The notes under the pieces: generated by a model | Told to the model about the DNA's origin: nothing | What the model saw: only the letters and a program-made list of their open reading frames with translations | Databases searched by the model: none | Made by a program: the position numbers and the translations under genes | Source of the DNA: CAYSYM01 sp964435115 | Lineage (GTDB): Bacteria; Chloroflexota; UBA6077; CF-72 | Direction: 5' to 3' | Length of the DNA stretch: 18,949 nucleotides | NCBI GenBank assembly: GCA_964435115.1 | Contig: CAYSYM010000066.1 | Coordinates: 1-18,949 of the forward strand | Shown: in pieces, positions 1-8,063 of the stretch | Numbering within the stretch: position 1 is the first letter of the stretch | How the letters are laid out: every line of letters starts with the position of its first letter

Positions 1-1227
<1,227 letters not shown>

Positions 1228-1235
1228 CGCCACCG

Positions 1236-2090
1236 ATGATCGTCGACTTTCACGTGCACCTGGCGGACTACCGCCAGCCGACCCCCAGCCTGCGAGCATG
1301 GACAGCGCTCAACAACGGCCAGGCGCTCGAAGAGTTCGCGCGGGAATGGTCCGATCCGGCGCGCTACCTCGCGGCCATGGACACCAACGGAGTGGACTAC
1401 GCGGTCGTCCTCGCCGAGGTGAGCCCGATCACCACCGGGGTAGCCACGAACGAGCAGGTGCTCCAGTTCTGCTCGGCCAGCCCACGGCTCATCCCGTTCG
1501 CCACGCTGAACCCGTACACCGTGGGCGCGCCAGCGCGCGAGCTGGAGCGGCTGGTGGGCGAGCGCGAGATGCGGGGACTGAAGCTATACCCCACCTACAA
1601 CTACTTCTACCCCAACGACGCCATGCTCTATCCCGTGTACGCGGCAGCCGAGCGCCTCGGGATCCCGGTGATGGTGCACACCGGCTCGTCCGTGTTCGCG
1701 GGCGCGCGCCTCAAGTACGGCGACCCCCTGTTCCTGGACGACGTGGCGGTCGACTTCCCGCGGCTGCCGCTGCTGGTGACGCATGGCGGGCGGCCCTTCT
1801 GGTACGACCGGGCCGCGGCCCTGGCGCGCCTGCACCCGAACGTCTACGTCGAGGTCGGCGGGCTGCCACCCCAGCGGCTGGCCGAGTACTTCCCCGACCT
1901 GGAGCGCCTGGCGCCGAAGGTGGTGTTCGGCTCGGACTGGCCCGGTGTGCCTGGGTCGGTAGCCGACAATGTCGCGGCGGTGCGGGCCCTCCCGCTGAGC
2001 GACGGCGCCAAGGCGCGCATTCTCGGCGGGAACGCGGCCCACCTGCTCGGTCTGGCTGAGCGCGAAGCGCGTAGCTTCGCGGATGCCTGA
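1236..2090 (+). CDS. ACMSD-like amidohydrolase (amidohydrolase-2 family)
   Basis: Metal-dependent TIM-barrel hydrolase or decarboxylase of 284 residues. The expected metal ligands are visible: HxH at the N terminus (DFHVH, His6 and His8), a mid-protein histidine in VMVHTGS (His148), a second in LVTHGGRPF (His183) and the late aspartate in FGSDWPG (Asp234). The family includes ACMSD and gamma-resorcylate-type decarboxylases as well as hydrolases, so the substrate is unknown. The gene begins 8 bp after the ligase stop and has no clear Shine-Dalgarno site before ATG 1236, which suggests translation coupled to the ligase. Its place between the ligase and the reductase genes suggests a role in aromatic acid metabolism, for example removing a carboxylate from a substituted benzoate or hydrolysing a pathway by-product. 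That role is inference; the family call is secure. Confidence 0.85.
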   Translation: MIVDFHVHLADYRQPTPSLRAWTALNNGQALEEFAREWSDPARYLAAMDTNGVDYAVVLAEVSPITTGVATNEQVLQFCSASPRLIPFATLNPYTVGAPARELERLVGEREMRGLKLYPTYNYFYPNDAMLYPVYAAAERLGIPVMVHTGSSVFAGARLKYGDPLFLDDVAVDFPRLPLLVTHGGRPFWYDRAAALARLHPNVYVEVGGLPPQRLAEYFPDLERLAPKVVFGSDWPGVPGSVADNVAAVRALPLSDGAKARILGGNAAHLLGLAEREARSFADA

Positions 2091-2270
2091 GCACGTGGGT
2101 CGCCTTGGCGTGGCGTTGGGCTGAACGTCGGCCCACGTGCTCGGCGGCGACCCGCCCCAGGGCGCGCCGGAAACTACGCGCGAAACGGGGCGAAAGGACA
2201 TACAACGCTCATAAGCGAGCGCTAGGCTGGCGGCATTCCAGGAGGAGCCACACCGGTTGGGTGGAATGCC
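2089..2270 (+). promoter_or_regulatory. Intergenic region with a paired CACGTG inverted repeat
   Basis: This is the largest gap in the benzoate cluster (about 180 bp). It holds two perfect 11-bp inverted arms, GAGCACGTGGG at 2089-2099 and CCCACGTGCTC at 2132-2142. Each contains the palindrome CACGTG, with centres about 42 bp apart, close to four helical turns. A second pair, GGGTCGCC (2097-2104) and GGCGACCC (2146-2153), overlaps the first. The arms could be operators for a dimeric regulator or the stem of a long-loop terminator. An AT-richer stretch with CATACA and CATAAG near 2199-2214 may hold a -10 box, but no convincing -35/-10 pair is visible. Confidence 0.4.
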
Positions 2271-2747
2271 ATGCCTGACCTGCAGCAGCGACCACGCTTC
2301 GCGATCCGCCTGCCTGACGGCGCCCGCCTTCGGCCGCTCGCCGCCTCGGATGCGCCGGCCGTCGCCGCCATCGCGGCGATGCTCGGCGACGCGGACGACG
2401 CTGAGTACTGGCGGCACAAGCTGGAGCTGTTCACCCGTGATGCCGCCTCATGCCTGGGCGTGGAGGCGAACGGTCGGCTCGTGGCGTACATGCTCGGACA
2501 CGTCAAGGGCGGCGAGTTCGGCCTGGCCGACGAGACCGCCTTCCTGGAGTTCCTGGGCGTGGACCCGGCCTGGCAGGGGAAAGGGCTGGCACGGTCGCTC
2601 GCGGAAGCGCTGTTCCACCAATTCGCCGCCAAGGGCGTGCGGCAGGTCCTCACCCTCGTCAACGCGCGAGACGAGCGGCTGCAGCCATTCTTCCGTTCGC
2701 TGGGTTTCCGGCCCTCCCAGCTCCTGTGCCTCGAAAGGAGGCTGTGA
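2271..2747 (+). CDS. GNAT-family N-acetyltransferase
   Basis: A 158-residue acetyltransferase of the GCN5-related (GNAT) fold. Motif A, the acetyl-CoA pyrophosphate-binding segment, is visible as FLGVDPAWQGKGLARSLAEA (about residues 96-115), with the Q/RxxGxG/A signature in QGKGLA. A C-terminal GNAT beta-bulge follows (VLTLVNARDERLQPFFRSLG). ATG 2271 is the only in-frame start nearby. A GGAGGAG sits 23 bp upstream, rather far, with a weaker GGGTGG closer. The last codons contain the AAAGGAGG ribosome-binding site of bzdN, and the stop lies 3 bp before the bzdN start, so the two genes are surely co-expressed. The acceptor substrate cannot be read from the sequence. A GNAT protein (BadL) is also encoded near the benzoyl-CoA reductase genes of Rhodopseudomonas palustris, where it acetylates aminobenzoates. 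A similar role here is a hypothesis. Confidence 0.85.
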   Translation: MPDLQQRPRFAIRLPDGARLRPLAASDAPAVAAIAAMLGDADDAEYWRHKLELFTRDAASCLGVEANGRLVAYMLGHVKGGEFGLADETAFLEFLGVDPAWQGKGLARSLAEALFHQFAAKGVRQVLTLVNARDERLQPFFRSLGFRPSQLLCLERRL

Positions 2748-2750
2748 GCC

Positions 2751-3914
2751 ATGGCCGTCACCGCCCCGTCGACCACCGACAGCTACCGCTACCTGATCGA
2801 GGACCGCGCCTACCCCACGGTCCGCGCTTGGAAGGACGCTCACCCCGGCGCGCTCGCGGTGGGCTGTTTCCCCGTCTACACCCCGGTCGAGCTGATCCAC
2901 GCCAGCGGCATGCTGCCCGCCGGCGTCATCGGCGGCGGCAACCAGGTCGAGATTGCCCACGCCGACGCGCGCTTCCAGTCGTTCATCTGCTCGCTGGTCA
3001 AGAGCACGCTCGAGCTGGGCATGACCCACCGGCTCGACTGCTTCGACGGCATCGTCTTCAACTCGATCTGCGATCCCGCCCGCAACCTGGCCAGCGTCTT
3101 CACGCGCAACTTCCCGCGGCTCAAAGTGGAGTTCATCCACTACCCGCAGAATCCCGGGTCGCCCTCCGCGCCCTCGTACCTGGAAGCGGAGTATCGCCGC
3201 GCGCTCGAGACCTTCTCGGGTCTGAGCGGACGCAGCGTTGCCGAGGCCGACCTGGTGGCGAGCATCCACGCCTACAACCGGGTGCGCCGGCTGCTCCGAG
3301 AGCTGTACGAGCTGCGGGCGACGGCGCCGGAGCGCGTCTCCGCCACCGACTCCTACATCCTGACGCGTGCCGTCACGCTCCTCGCGCCAGAGGACTCGGC
3401 GCCGATGCTGGAACGCGCCCTGGCCGAGTACCGGGCGCTGAGCGTCAAGCCGAAAGACCGCGTCCGGGTCCTCGTGATCGGCGCCTTCTGCGAGCAGCCA
3501 CCGCTGGACCTGATCGAGAGCCTCGAGCAGGCCGGCTGCTACCTGCTTGACGACGACTTCCTGCTCGGCTGGCGTTTCTTCGTCGACGACGTGCCGACGT
3601 TCGGCAACTCGCCGATGCGGGGGCTGGTGGATAGCTACCTGAACCACAGCGTGCACGCCAGCGTGAAGCATGACCTGCGCAAGCCGCGCGCGCGGGCGCT
3701 CCTCGAGCGGGTCCAGGAGCTGAAGGCGGACGCCGTGGTCTTCCTGGGCGCCAAGTTCTGCGAGCCGGCCCTGTTCGACTACGCGCTCTACCGGCGGGCG
3801 CTCGAAGAGCACGGGATCCGCCACCTCTTCCTCGAGTTCGAGGAGAAGATGTGGCTCTACGACCGCGTGCGCTCCGAGGTGGAGACCTTCGTCGAATCGA
3901 TGCTCTTCGACTGA
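2751..3914 (+). CDS. bzdN: Benzoyl-CoA reductase subunit BzdN (BcrC/BadD type)
   Basis: One of the two substrate-reducing subunits of ATP-dependent (class I) benzoyl-CoA reductase, related to the D-component of 2-hydroxyacyl-CoA dehydratases. The 387-residue length fits BcrC/BzdN. Characteristic segments are FPVYTPVELIHASGMLP (residues 40-56) and GGGNQVEIAHADARFQSFIC (residues 61-80). Candidate iron-sulfur ligands are Cys80 (FICSLVKS), Cys107 (SICDPARN) and Cys337 (AKFCEPALFDY), as in the dehydratase superfamily. The ATG at 2751 has an excellent site, AAAGGAGG (2734-2741), inside the end of the GNAT gene. With BzdO it should form the module that holds the benzoyl-CoA and transfers two electrons to the ring. 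The next gene begins 27 bp downstream. Confidence 0.92.
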   Translation: MAVTAPSTTDSYRYLIEDRAYPTVRAWKDAHPGALAVGCFPVYTPVELIHASGMLPAGVIGGGNQVEIAHADARFQSFICSLVKSTLELGMTHRLDCFDGIVFNSICDPARNLASVFTRNFPRLKVEFIHYPQNPGSPSAPSYLEAEYRRALETFSGLSGRSVAEADLVASIHAYNRVRRLLRELYELRATAPERVSATDSYILTRAVTLLAPEDSAPMLERALAEYRALSVKPKDRVRVLVIGAFCEQPPLDLIESLEQAGCYLLDDDFLLGWRFFVDDVPTFGNSPMRGLVDSYLNHSVHASVKHDLRKPRARALLERVQELKADAVVFLGAKFCEPALFDYALYRRALEEHGIRHLFLEFEEKMWLYDRVRSEVETFVESMLFD

Positions 3915-3941
3915 GAGTCGGAGCGGGGAGGAGAGAGCGCT

Positions 3942-5204
3942 ATGGCCACCGCAACCTACGAGGCCACGTTCCACAAGCTCCAGCGGGACCTGATGGGCGA
4001 CTACTACCGCGAGATGACGGAGATCGCCGAGAGCGGCGCGCGCCGGGCGGTCCACCTGCTGATCGCGGGGAACCCGGTGGAGCTGATCCGCGCGTTCGAC
4101 CTGCTGCCCGTGTTCCCGGAGGTCAACGCCCTGCAGCTCGCGGTCAAGAAGTCCTCGCTGCCGTACATCATGAAGGCCGAGGAGATGGGCTACTCGACCG
4201 ACAACTGCGCGTACGTCAAGGCCGACATCGGCCTGTTCTTCTCCGGCCGGCAGGCGCCGTACGCCACCATCCCGCTGCCGGCCGTGGTGCTGTGCAACTT
4301 CGTCGGCTGCCAGGTGTACCTGCACTGGTTCGAGCACCTGGCCGAGTACACCGATGCGCCGTCGTTCAACGTCGACGTGCCCTTCATCCGCAGCGCCGAC
4401 GGCGAGCCGACCGAAGAGGACATCGCCTACGTGGTGCGCCAGCTCGAGGAGCTGGTGAACCTGTTCGAGCAGGTCAGCGGGAAGAGGTTCGACTACGCCA
4501 AGTTCCAGCGCATCGTCGCCCTCTCGGCGGAGGTGGGCGAGCTGTGGTCGAGCATCAAGCAGCTCACGAAACACCGCCCGGCGCCCTTCGACGCCTACTT
4601 CGACGCGGTCAACATGATGGCACCGCTGTACTGCCTGCGAGGCACCGAGCAGGCGCTGCGGTTCTTCGAGCTGACGTACAAGGAGCTGAGCGAGAAGGCG
4701 GCGCGCGGCGAGGGCCCGCTCCCCGCGGAGAAGATCCGCTTCGTCATCGAGGGGCCGCCGCCCTGGCCGTTCCTGCGCCAGTTCCGCGAGCTATTCACCC
4801 GCTGGGGCGCCGTCGCCGTGGCCTCCACCTACTCGACGGTCGGGGGGCTGTGGGAGTTCGGGTTCAAGCACGACCCACAGCGTCCGTTCGAGAGCGTCGC
4901 CCGGCACATGCTGAAGGAGAACCTGTGCAACCGGAACTTCCTCCAGCGCTACGACCAGATCGACCGATACGCGACCGAGTGGGACGCGGACGCGCTCGTC
5001 ATCCACTCGGTCAAGAGCTGCCGGCTCTTCTCCGCTGGCCAGGGCGACATGCGCGAGTACTTCACCCGTGAGAAGGAGCTGCCCACGCTGCTGATCGAGT
5101 CTGACCTCGAGGACCCGCGCTACTATTCGCAGGCGCAGCTCCAGAACCGCATCGACGCGTTCTTCGAATCGATCGAGCACCGCAAGCTGACGGCTGCCGC
5201 CTGA
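3942..5204 (+). CDS. bzdO: Benzoyl-CoA reductase subunit BzdO (BcrB/BadE type)
   Basis: The second catalytic-module subunit of class I benzoyl-CoA reductase, 420 residues, in the 2-hydroxyglutaryl-CoA dehydratase D-component family. It shares the family signature NPVELIRAFDLLPVFPEVN (residues 44-62) with its partner. Candidate cluster ligands are Cys89 (STDNCAYVKADIG), Cys118 and/or Cys123 (LCNFVGCQVYLHWF), and Cys360 (HSVKSCRLFSAGQGD). The length, somewhat longer than the N subunit, and the gene order match BcrB/BzdO. ATG 3942 follows a strong GGGGAGGAGAG site (3925-3935). The gene ends 17 bp before bzdP. Assignment to the benzoyl-CoA reductase rather than a generic 2-hydroxyacyl-CoA dehydratase rests on the two different ATPase subunits and on the Oah/Had/Dch genes next to it. 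Confidence 0.92.
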   Translation: MATATYEATFHKLQRDLMGDYYREMTEIAESGARRAVHLLIAGNPVELIRAFDLLPVFPEVNALQLAVKKSSLPYIMKAEEMGYSTDNCAYVKADIGLFFSGRQAPYATIPLPAVVLCNFVGCQVYLHWFEHLAEYTDAPSFNVDVPFIRSADGEPTEEDIAYVVRQLEELVNLFEQVSGKRFDYAKFQRIVALSAEVGELWSSIKQLTKHRPAPFDAYFDAVNMMAPLYCLRGTEQALRFFELTYKELSEKAARGEGPLPAEKIRFVIEGPPPWPFLRQFRELFTRWGAVAVASTYSTVGGLWEFGFKHDPQRPFESVARHMLKENLCNRNFLQRYDQIDRYATEWDADALVIHSVKSCRLFSAGQGDMREYFTREKELPTLLIESDLEDPRYYSQAQLQNRIDAFFESIEHRKLTAAA

Positions 5205-5221
5205 CTTCCCAGGAGACCACC

Positions 5222-6043
5222 ATGCTGTACGCAGCCGGGGTGGACGTGGGGTCCACCCAGACTAAGGGCATCCTGCTCGACGAGCGGCGGGAGATCGTGG
5301 CGCGCGCGCTGATCGACACCGGCGCCAACGTCTCGCGGGCCGCGGAGCGCGTCTTCCAGCTCGTGCTGGACGAGACGGGCGTGCGGCGCGAGGACGTGGG
5401 GTCGATCGTGGGCACCGGCTACGGGCGCTACAAGGTCACCTTCGGGGATGCGCAGATCACGGAGATTAGCTGCCACGCGAAGGGCGCCTGGCACACCTTC
5501 CCGAACACCCGGACGGTCGTGGACATTGGCGGGCAGGACGCGAAGGCCATCCTCGTCGGCGAGGCTGGAAGCGTGCGCGACTTCGCGATGAACGACAAGT
5601 GCGCGGCCGGCACGGGCCGTTTCCTGGCCAACGCGGCCGAGGCGCTCGGCCTCAGCCTAGGCGAGATCGGCGAGCTGAGTCTCCGGGCGCGCTTCCCCGT
5701 CCGCCTGAGCACGGTCTGCACGGTGTTCGTGGAGTCAGACATCCTCTCGTACGTCGCCCAGGGCAAGAAGGTGGAGGACATCCTGGGCGGGGTCCACAGC
5801 GCCATCGCCGCACGGACCGTGGCCCTGATGCGGCGCGTGGGCGTGGAGCAGGAGGTGACCTTCACCGGCGGGGTGTCGCGTAACGCGGGCATCGTCAAGG
5901 CGCTGCAGGAAAAGCTGGACTGCCCGCTGAACGTGAGCCCTGACGCGCACTTCACGGGGGCGCTGGGGGCCGCGCTCTTCGCGCTCGAGCGGGCGCTGAG
6001 TGGCGTGGACCGCCGCCCGGCCGTTCCCCTCGCGGTCGTCTGA
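5222..6043 (+). CDS. bzdP: Benzoyl-CoA reductase ATPase subunit BzdP (BadF/BcrA family)
   Basis: ATP-hydrolysing activator subunit of the acetate kinase/Hsp70/actin fold (BadF/BadG/BcrA/BcrD family). It binds a [4Fe-4S] cluster at a dimer interface and pushes low-potential electrons into the catalytic module. The phosphate-1 loop DVGSTQTK (Asp8 on), phosphate-2 loop DIGGQDAKAI (Asp101 on) and adenosine-side loop TGGVSRNAG (about 215-223) are all present. Cluster cysteines are Cys127 in NDKCAAGTGRF and Cys166 in STVCTVFVESD. At 273 residues it lacks the long extra region of Thauera BcrA (about 440 residues), so it is the short Azoarcus/Bzd type. AGGAG at 5211-5215 supports ATG 5222. By itself this family cannot be told from 2-hydroxyglutaryl-CoA dehydratase activators; the context decides. 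Confidence 0.92.
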   Translation: MLYAAGVDVGSTQTKGILLDERREIVARALIDTGANVSRAAERVFQLVLDETGVRREDVGSIVGTGYGRYKVTFGDAQITEISCHAKGAWHTFPNTRTVVDIGGQDAKAILVGEAGSVRDFAMNDKCAAGTGRFLANAAEALGLSLGEIGELSLRARFPVRLSTVCTVFVESDILSYVAQGKKVEDILGGVHSAIAARTVALMRRVGVEQEVTFTGGVSRNAGIVKALQEKLDCPLNVSPDAHFTGALGAALFALERALSGVDRRPAVPLAVV

Positions 6044-6063
6044 GGGTTGAGGGAGGAGGAGCC

Positions 6064-6891
6064 ATGCTGGTAGCTGGGTTGGACGTCGGCTCGCGCAACA
6101 CCAAGGCAGTGGTGCTCGATCGCGGGCGCAAGATCCTCGGTCGCGCCCGAGTACGCACGCGCCCGAACTTCGAGGCGCTGACCGAGGAGGCGCTGGCACT
6201 GGCGCTGCAGGAGGCCGGCGCCGCCCGCGGCGACCTCACCTACCTCGCGGCTACCGGCTTCGGGCGCTACAGCGTGCCCGCGCGCGACCTGCAGGTGACC
6301 GAGATCACGGCCGCCGCGCGCGGCGGCGCCTACCTCTTTCCCGGCACGCGGACCGTGCTCGACATCGGCAACCAGAACACGCGGGCGATCAGCGTCGAGG
6401 CGGGTGGCCGGGTCAGGGAGTTCCGCAGTAACGACAAGTGCGCGGCCGGTGCCGGCGGCTTCATCGAGCGCGGGGCGAGGTACTTAGAGCTCTCGCTCGA
6501 CCAGGTGGGCCCGCTCTCGCTGATGGCGGAGCAGCCGCTCACCATCAGCAGCGTCTGCGCTGTGCTGGCGGAGTCCGAGATCATCAACCACGTCTCGAAC
6601 GGGCACGCCGTGGAGAACATCGTGCGCGGCATGCACAACTCGCTCGCGGGGCGGGCGCTGGCCCTGCTGAAGCGCGCCGGCCTCGAGCCGGAGGTGACCT
6701 TTGTCGGCGGCGCGACGAAGCAGGCGGGCATGGTGGTCGCAGTGAACGAGACGCTGGGCATGCTGGTGAACGTCTGCGACGACTCGGACCTGGCGGGTGC
6801 GATCGGCGCAGCGGTGCTGGGGTTCATCCGCCTGGAGAAGCTCGCGGCCTCCCCGGCTGAGCCCGGCGGCGTCGCGCTGCTGGCGAGCTGA
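6064..6891 (+). CDS. bzdQ: Benzoyl-CoA reductase ATPase subunit BzdQ (BadG/BcrD family)
   Basis: The second, non-identical ATPase/iron-sulfur activator subunit (275 residues), expected to pair with BzdP around a shared [4Fe-4S] cluster. Visible are the phosphate-1 loop DVGSRNTK (Asp7 on), cluster cysteines Cys126 (NDKCAAGAGGF) and Cys165 (SSVCAVLAESEIINHVSNG), and the loop VGGATKQAG. The phosphate-2 loop reads DIGNQN where BzdP has DIGGQD, so the acidic residue at the end of the loop is an asparagine here. The ISSVCAVLAE segment is typical of the BcrD/BzdQ branch. The site GGGAGGAGGA (6051-6060) gives a clear ATG at 6064. The stop codon overlaps the AGGAGG used by the next gene, which indicates translational coupling to oah. 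Confidence 0.92.
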   Translation: MLVAGLDVGSRNTKAVVLDRGRKILGRARVRTRPNFEALTEEALALALQEAGAARGDLTYLAATGFGRYSVPARDLQVTEITAAARGGAYLFPGTRTVLDIGNQNTRAISVEAGGRVREFRSNDKCAAGAGGFIERGARYLELSLDQVGPLSLMAEQPLTISSVCAVLAESEIINHVSNGHAVENIVRGMHNSLAGRALALLKRAGLEPEVTFVGGATKQAGMVVAVNETLGMLVNVCDDSDLAGAIGAAVLGFIRLEKLAASPAEPGGVALLAS

Positions 6892-6900
6892 GGAGGCCAG

Positions 6901-7914
6901 GTGCTCATGCCGCGACTGTACGAGGGGGCCGCCCCGGAGAGCTTCGACTTCCAGGACATCCTGTACGACAAGCGCGACTGGGTGGCCACCGTCACCTTCA
7001 ACCGCCCCGACGTCTACAACTCCTACTCGGCACACACACTCATGGAGCTGGCGCGGGCGTTCCGCGACGCTGCCTGGGACGACCGGGTGGCCGTAGTGGT
7101 GTTGACCGGTGCCGGTGACAAGGCGTTCTGCACCGGCGGCGACGTGAAGGAGTATTCCACCGACTACGTGGAGCGGCCGCGCGACTACTGGAAGTACATG
7201 GGCCTCTTCGTGGAGGCACACGACCAGCTCCGCAACATTGGCAAGCCGACCATCGCCCGGCTGAACGGCATGGTGGTTGGCGGCGGCAACGAGTTCAACA
7301 TGGCCTGCGACCTGGCCATCGCCGCCGACCACGTCCGCATCCGCCAGGTGGGGACGCAGGTGGGTAGCGTGGCCGCGGGCGGCGCGACCCAGTGGCTGCC
7401 GATCCTGATTGGCGACCGCCGCGCGCGCGAGATGCTGCTCACCTGCGACTGGATCGACGCGCCGACGGCGCTGGAGTGGGGGCTGGTGAACCGGGTGGTG
7501 CCGATGGCGCAGCTCGACGACGCCGTGGCGGAGCTAGCCAGGAAGCTGGTCGACAGGTTCCCCGAGTGCACCCGCTACACGAAGCAGCAGCTCAACTTCT
7601 GGAAGGACCTGGCGTGGGGGCTGACCGTGGGCCACGCGCGCGACTGGCTGGCGCTCCACTTCGCCACCCTCGAGCCGTCGGAGGGGATGAGCGCGTTCGT
7701 GGAGAAACGCCCGGCGGACCGGATCGGGCTGCGCCAGCGGGCGGCCGAGGGCGGGTCGAGCGAGTCCCTGTGGGGCCCGAACCTGGCATCCTGCGGGCGC
7801 TGCGGCGCGCGCAGGATGCCCCGCGGGTTCCAGTTCTGCGGGGTATGCGGATCGTCCCTCGCCCGGGAAGCGGCCGCCGGCGACCTCCAGGGCCATGCCC
7901 AGGACGGGCGCTAA
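6901..7914 (+). CDS. oah: 6-oxocyclohex-1-ene-1-carbonyl-CoA hydrolase-like crotonase with C-terminal zinc ribbon
   Basis: A crotonase-fold protein of 337 residues that would open the ring of 6-oxocyclohex-1-ene-1-carbonyl-CoA, the last upper-pathway step. The N-terminal segment SFDFQDILYDKR is close to the conserved start of known Oah/BamA proteins. GDKAFCTGGDVKEY and GMVVGGGNEFNMACD form the CoA-binding and oxyanion-hole regions, and FPECTRYTKQQLNFWKD follows near the end. Two features are unusual: an insertion of roughly 45 residues that I recall in Thauera Oah and BamA is absent, and residues 298-316 form a CxxC...CxxC zinc ribbon (Cys298, Cys301, Cys313, Cys316). AGGAGG (6891-6896) serves either GTG 6901 or ATG 6907. 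The pathway context favours Oah; a related crotonase of different specificity is the alternative. Confidence 0.78.
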   Translation: MLMPRLYEGAAPESFDFQDILYDKRDWVATVTFNRPDVYNSYSAHTLMELARAFRDAAWDDRVAVVVLTGAGDKAFCTGGDVKEYSTDYVERPRDYWKYMGLFVEAHDQLRNIGKPTIARLNGMVVGGGNEFNMACDLAIAADHVRIRQVGTQVGSVAAGGATQWLPILIGDRRAREMLLTCDWIDAPTALEWGLVNRVVPMAQLDDAVAELARKLVDRFPECTRYTKQQLNFWKDLAWGLTVGHARDWLALHFATLEPSEGMSAFVEKRPADRIGLRQRAAEGGSSESLWGPNLASCGRCGARRMPRGFQFCGVCGSSLAREAAAGDLQGHAQDGR

Positions 7915-7920
7915 CGCGTC

Positions 7921-7946
7921 GCGCGGGCCGTTCCCGTGGCCCGCGC
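7921..7946 (+). terminator. Strong hairpin just after oah
   Basis: A perfect 9-bp inverted repeat, GCGCGGGCC (7921-7929) and GGCCCGCGC (7938-7946), with an 8-base loop begins 6 bp after the oah stop codon. There is no run of T behind it, so it is not a canonical intrinsic terminator. It could pause polymerase, protect the upstream mRNA 3' end or partly insulate had-dch from the reductase genes. Confidence 0.4.
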
Positions 7947-8002
7947 CGATGGGTCCACGGGGCAGCAGCGCGGCTCGGCTCGGGCACGGCCCACCCCCCA
8001 CC

Positions 8003-8051
8003 CCCAACACCCAACACCCAACACCCAATCCCCGACACCCGACACCCGACT
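8003..8051 (+). repeat. Seven tandem 7-bp C-rich repeats (G-quadruplex pattern on the other strand)
   Basis: Seven exactly phased heptamers fill the oah-had gap: three CCCAACA, one CCCAATC, two CCCGACA and one CCCGACT. Imperfect C-runs (CCCACCC, CCCACC) extend the pattern upstream to about 7990. The complementary strand reads GGG runs separated by four-base loops (TGTT, TGTC), a classic G-quadruplex arrangement with seven or more G-tracts. The array ends 12 bp before the had start codon. It resembles the short tandem heptamer repeats known from cyanobacteria, but this copy does not show where it came from. Confidence 0.85.
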
Positions 8052-8063
8052 TCGGAGCCACCC

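Noticed and set aside
2448..4574. 708-residue open frame on the minus strand
   Set aside because: It lies opposite the GNAT, bzdN and bzdO genes, which have clear domains and ribosome-binding sites. Its composition (runs of E, R, V, H, L) is the usual antisense shadow in GC-rich DNA.
5222..6891. Tandem duplication of one ATPase gene
   Set aside because: bzdP and bzdQ are homologous but clearly diverged, matching the two distinct subunits of known reductases, so this is not a recent duplication.
8003..8051. CRISPR array
   Set aside because: The repeats are 7 bp and contiguous with no spacers; this is a simple tandem array.
7392..8063. N-terminal extension of had back into oah
   Set aside because: The extension overlaps oah in another frame and translates the heptamer array into low-complexity sequence. 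ATG 8064 has a Shine-Dalgarno site and matches the family N terminus.
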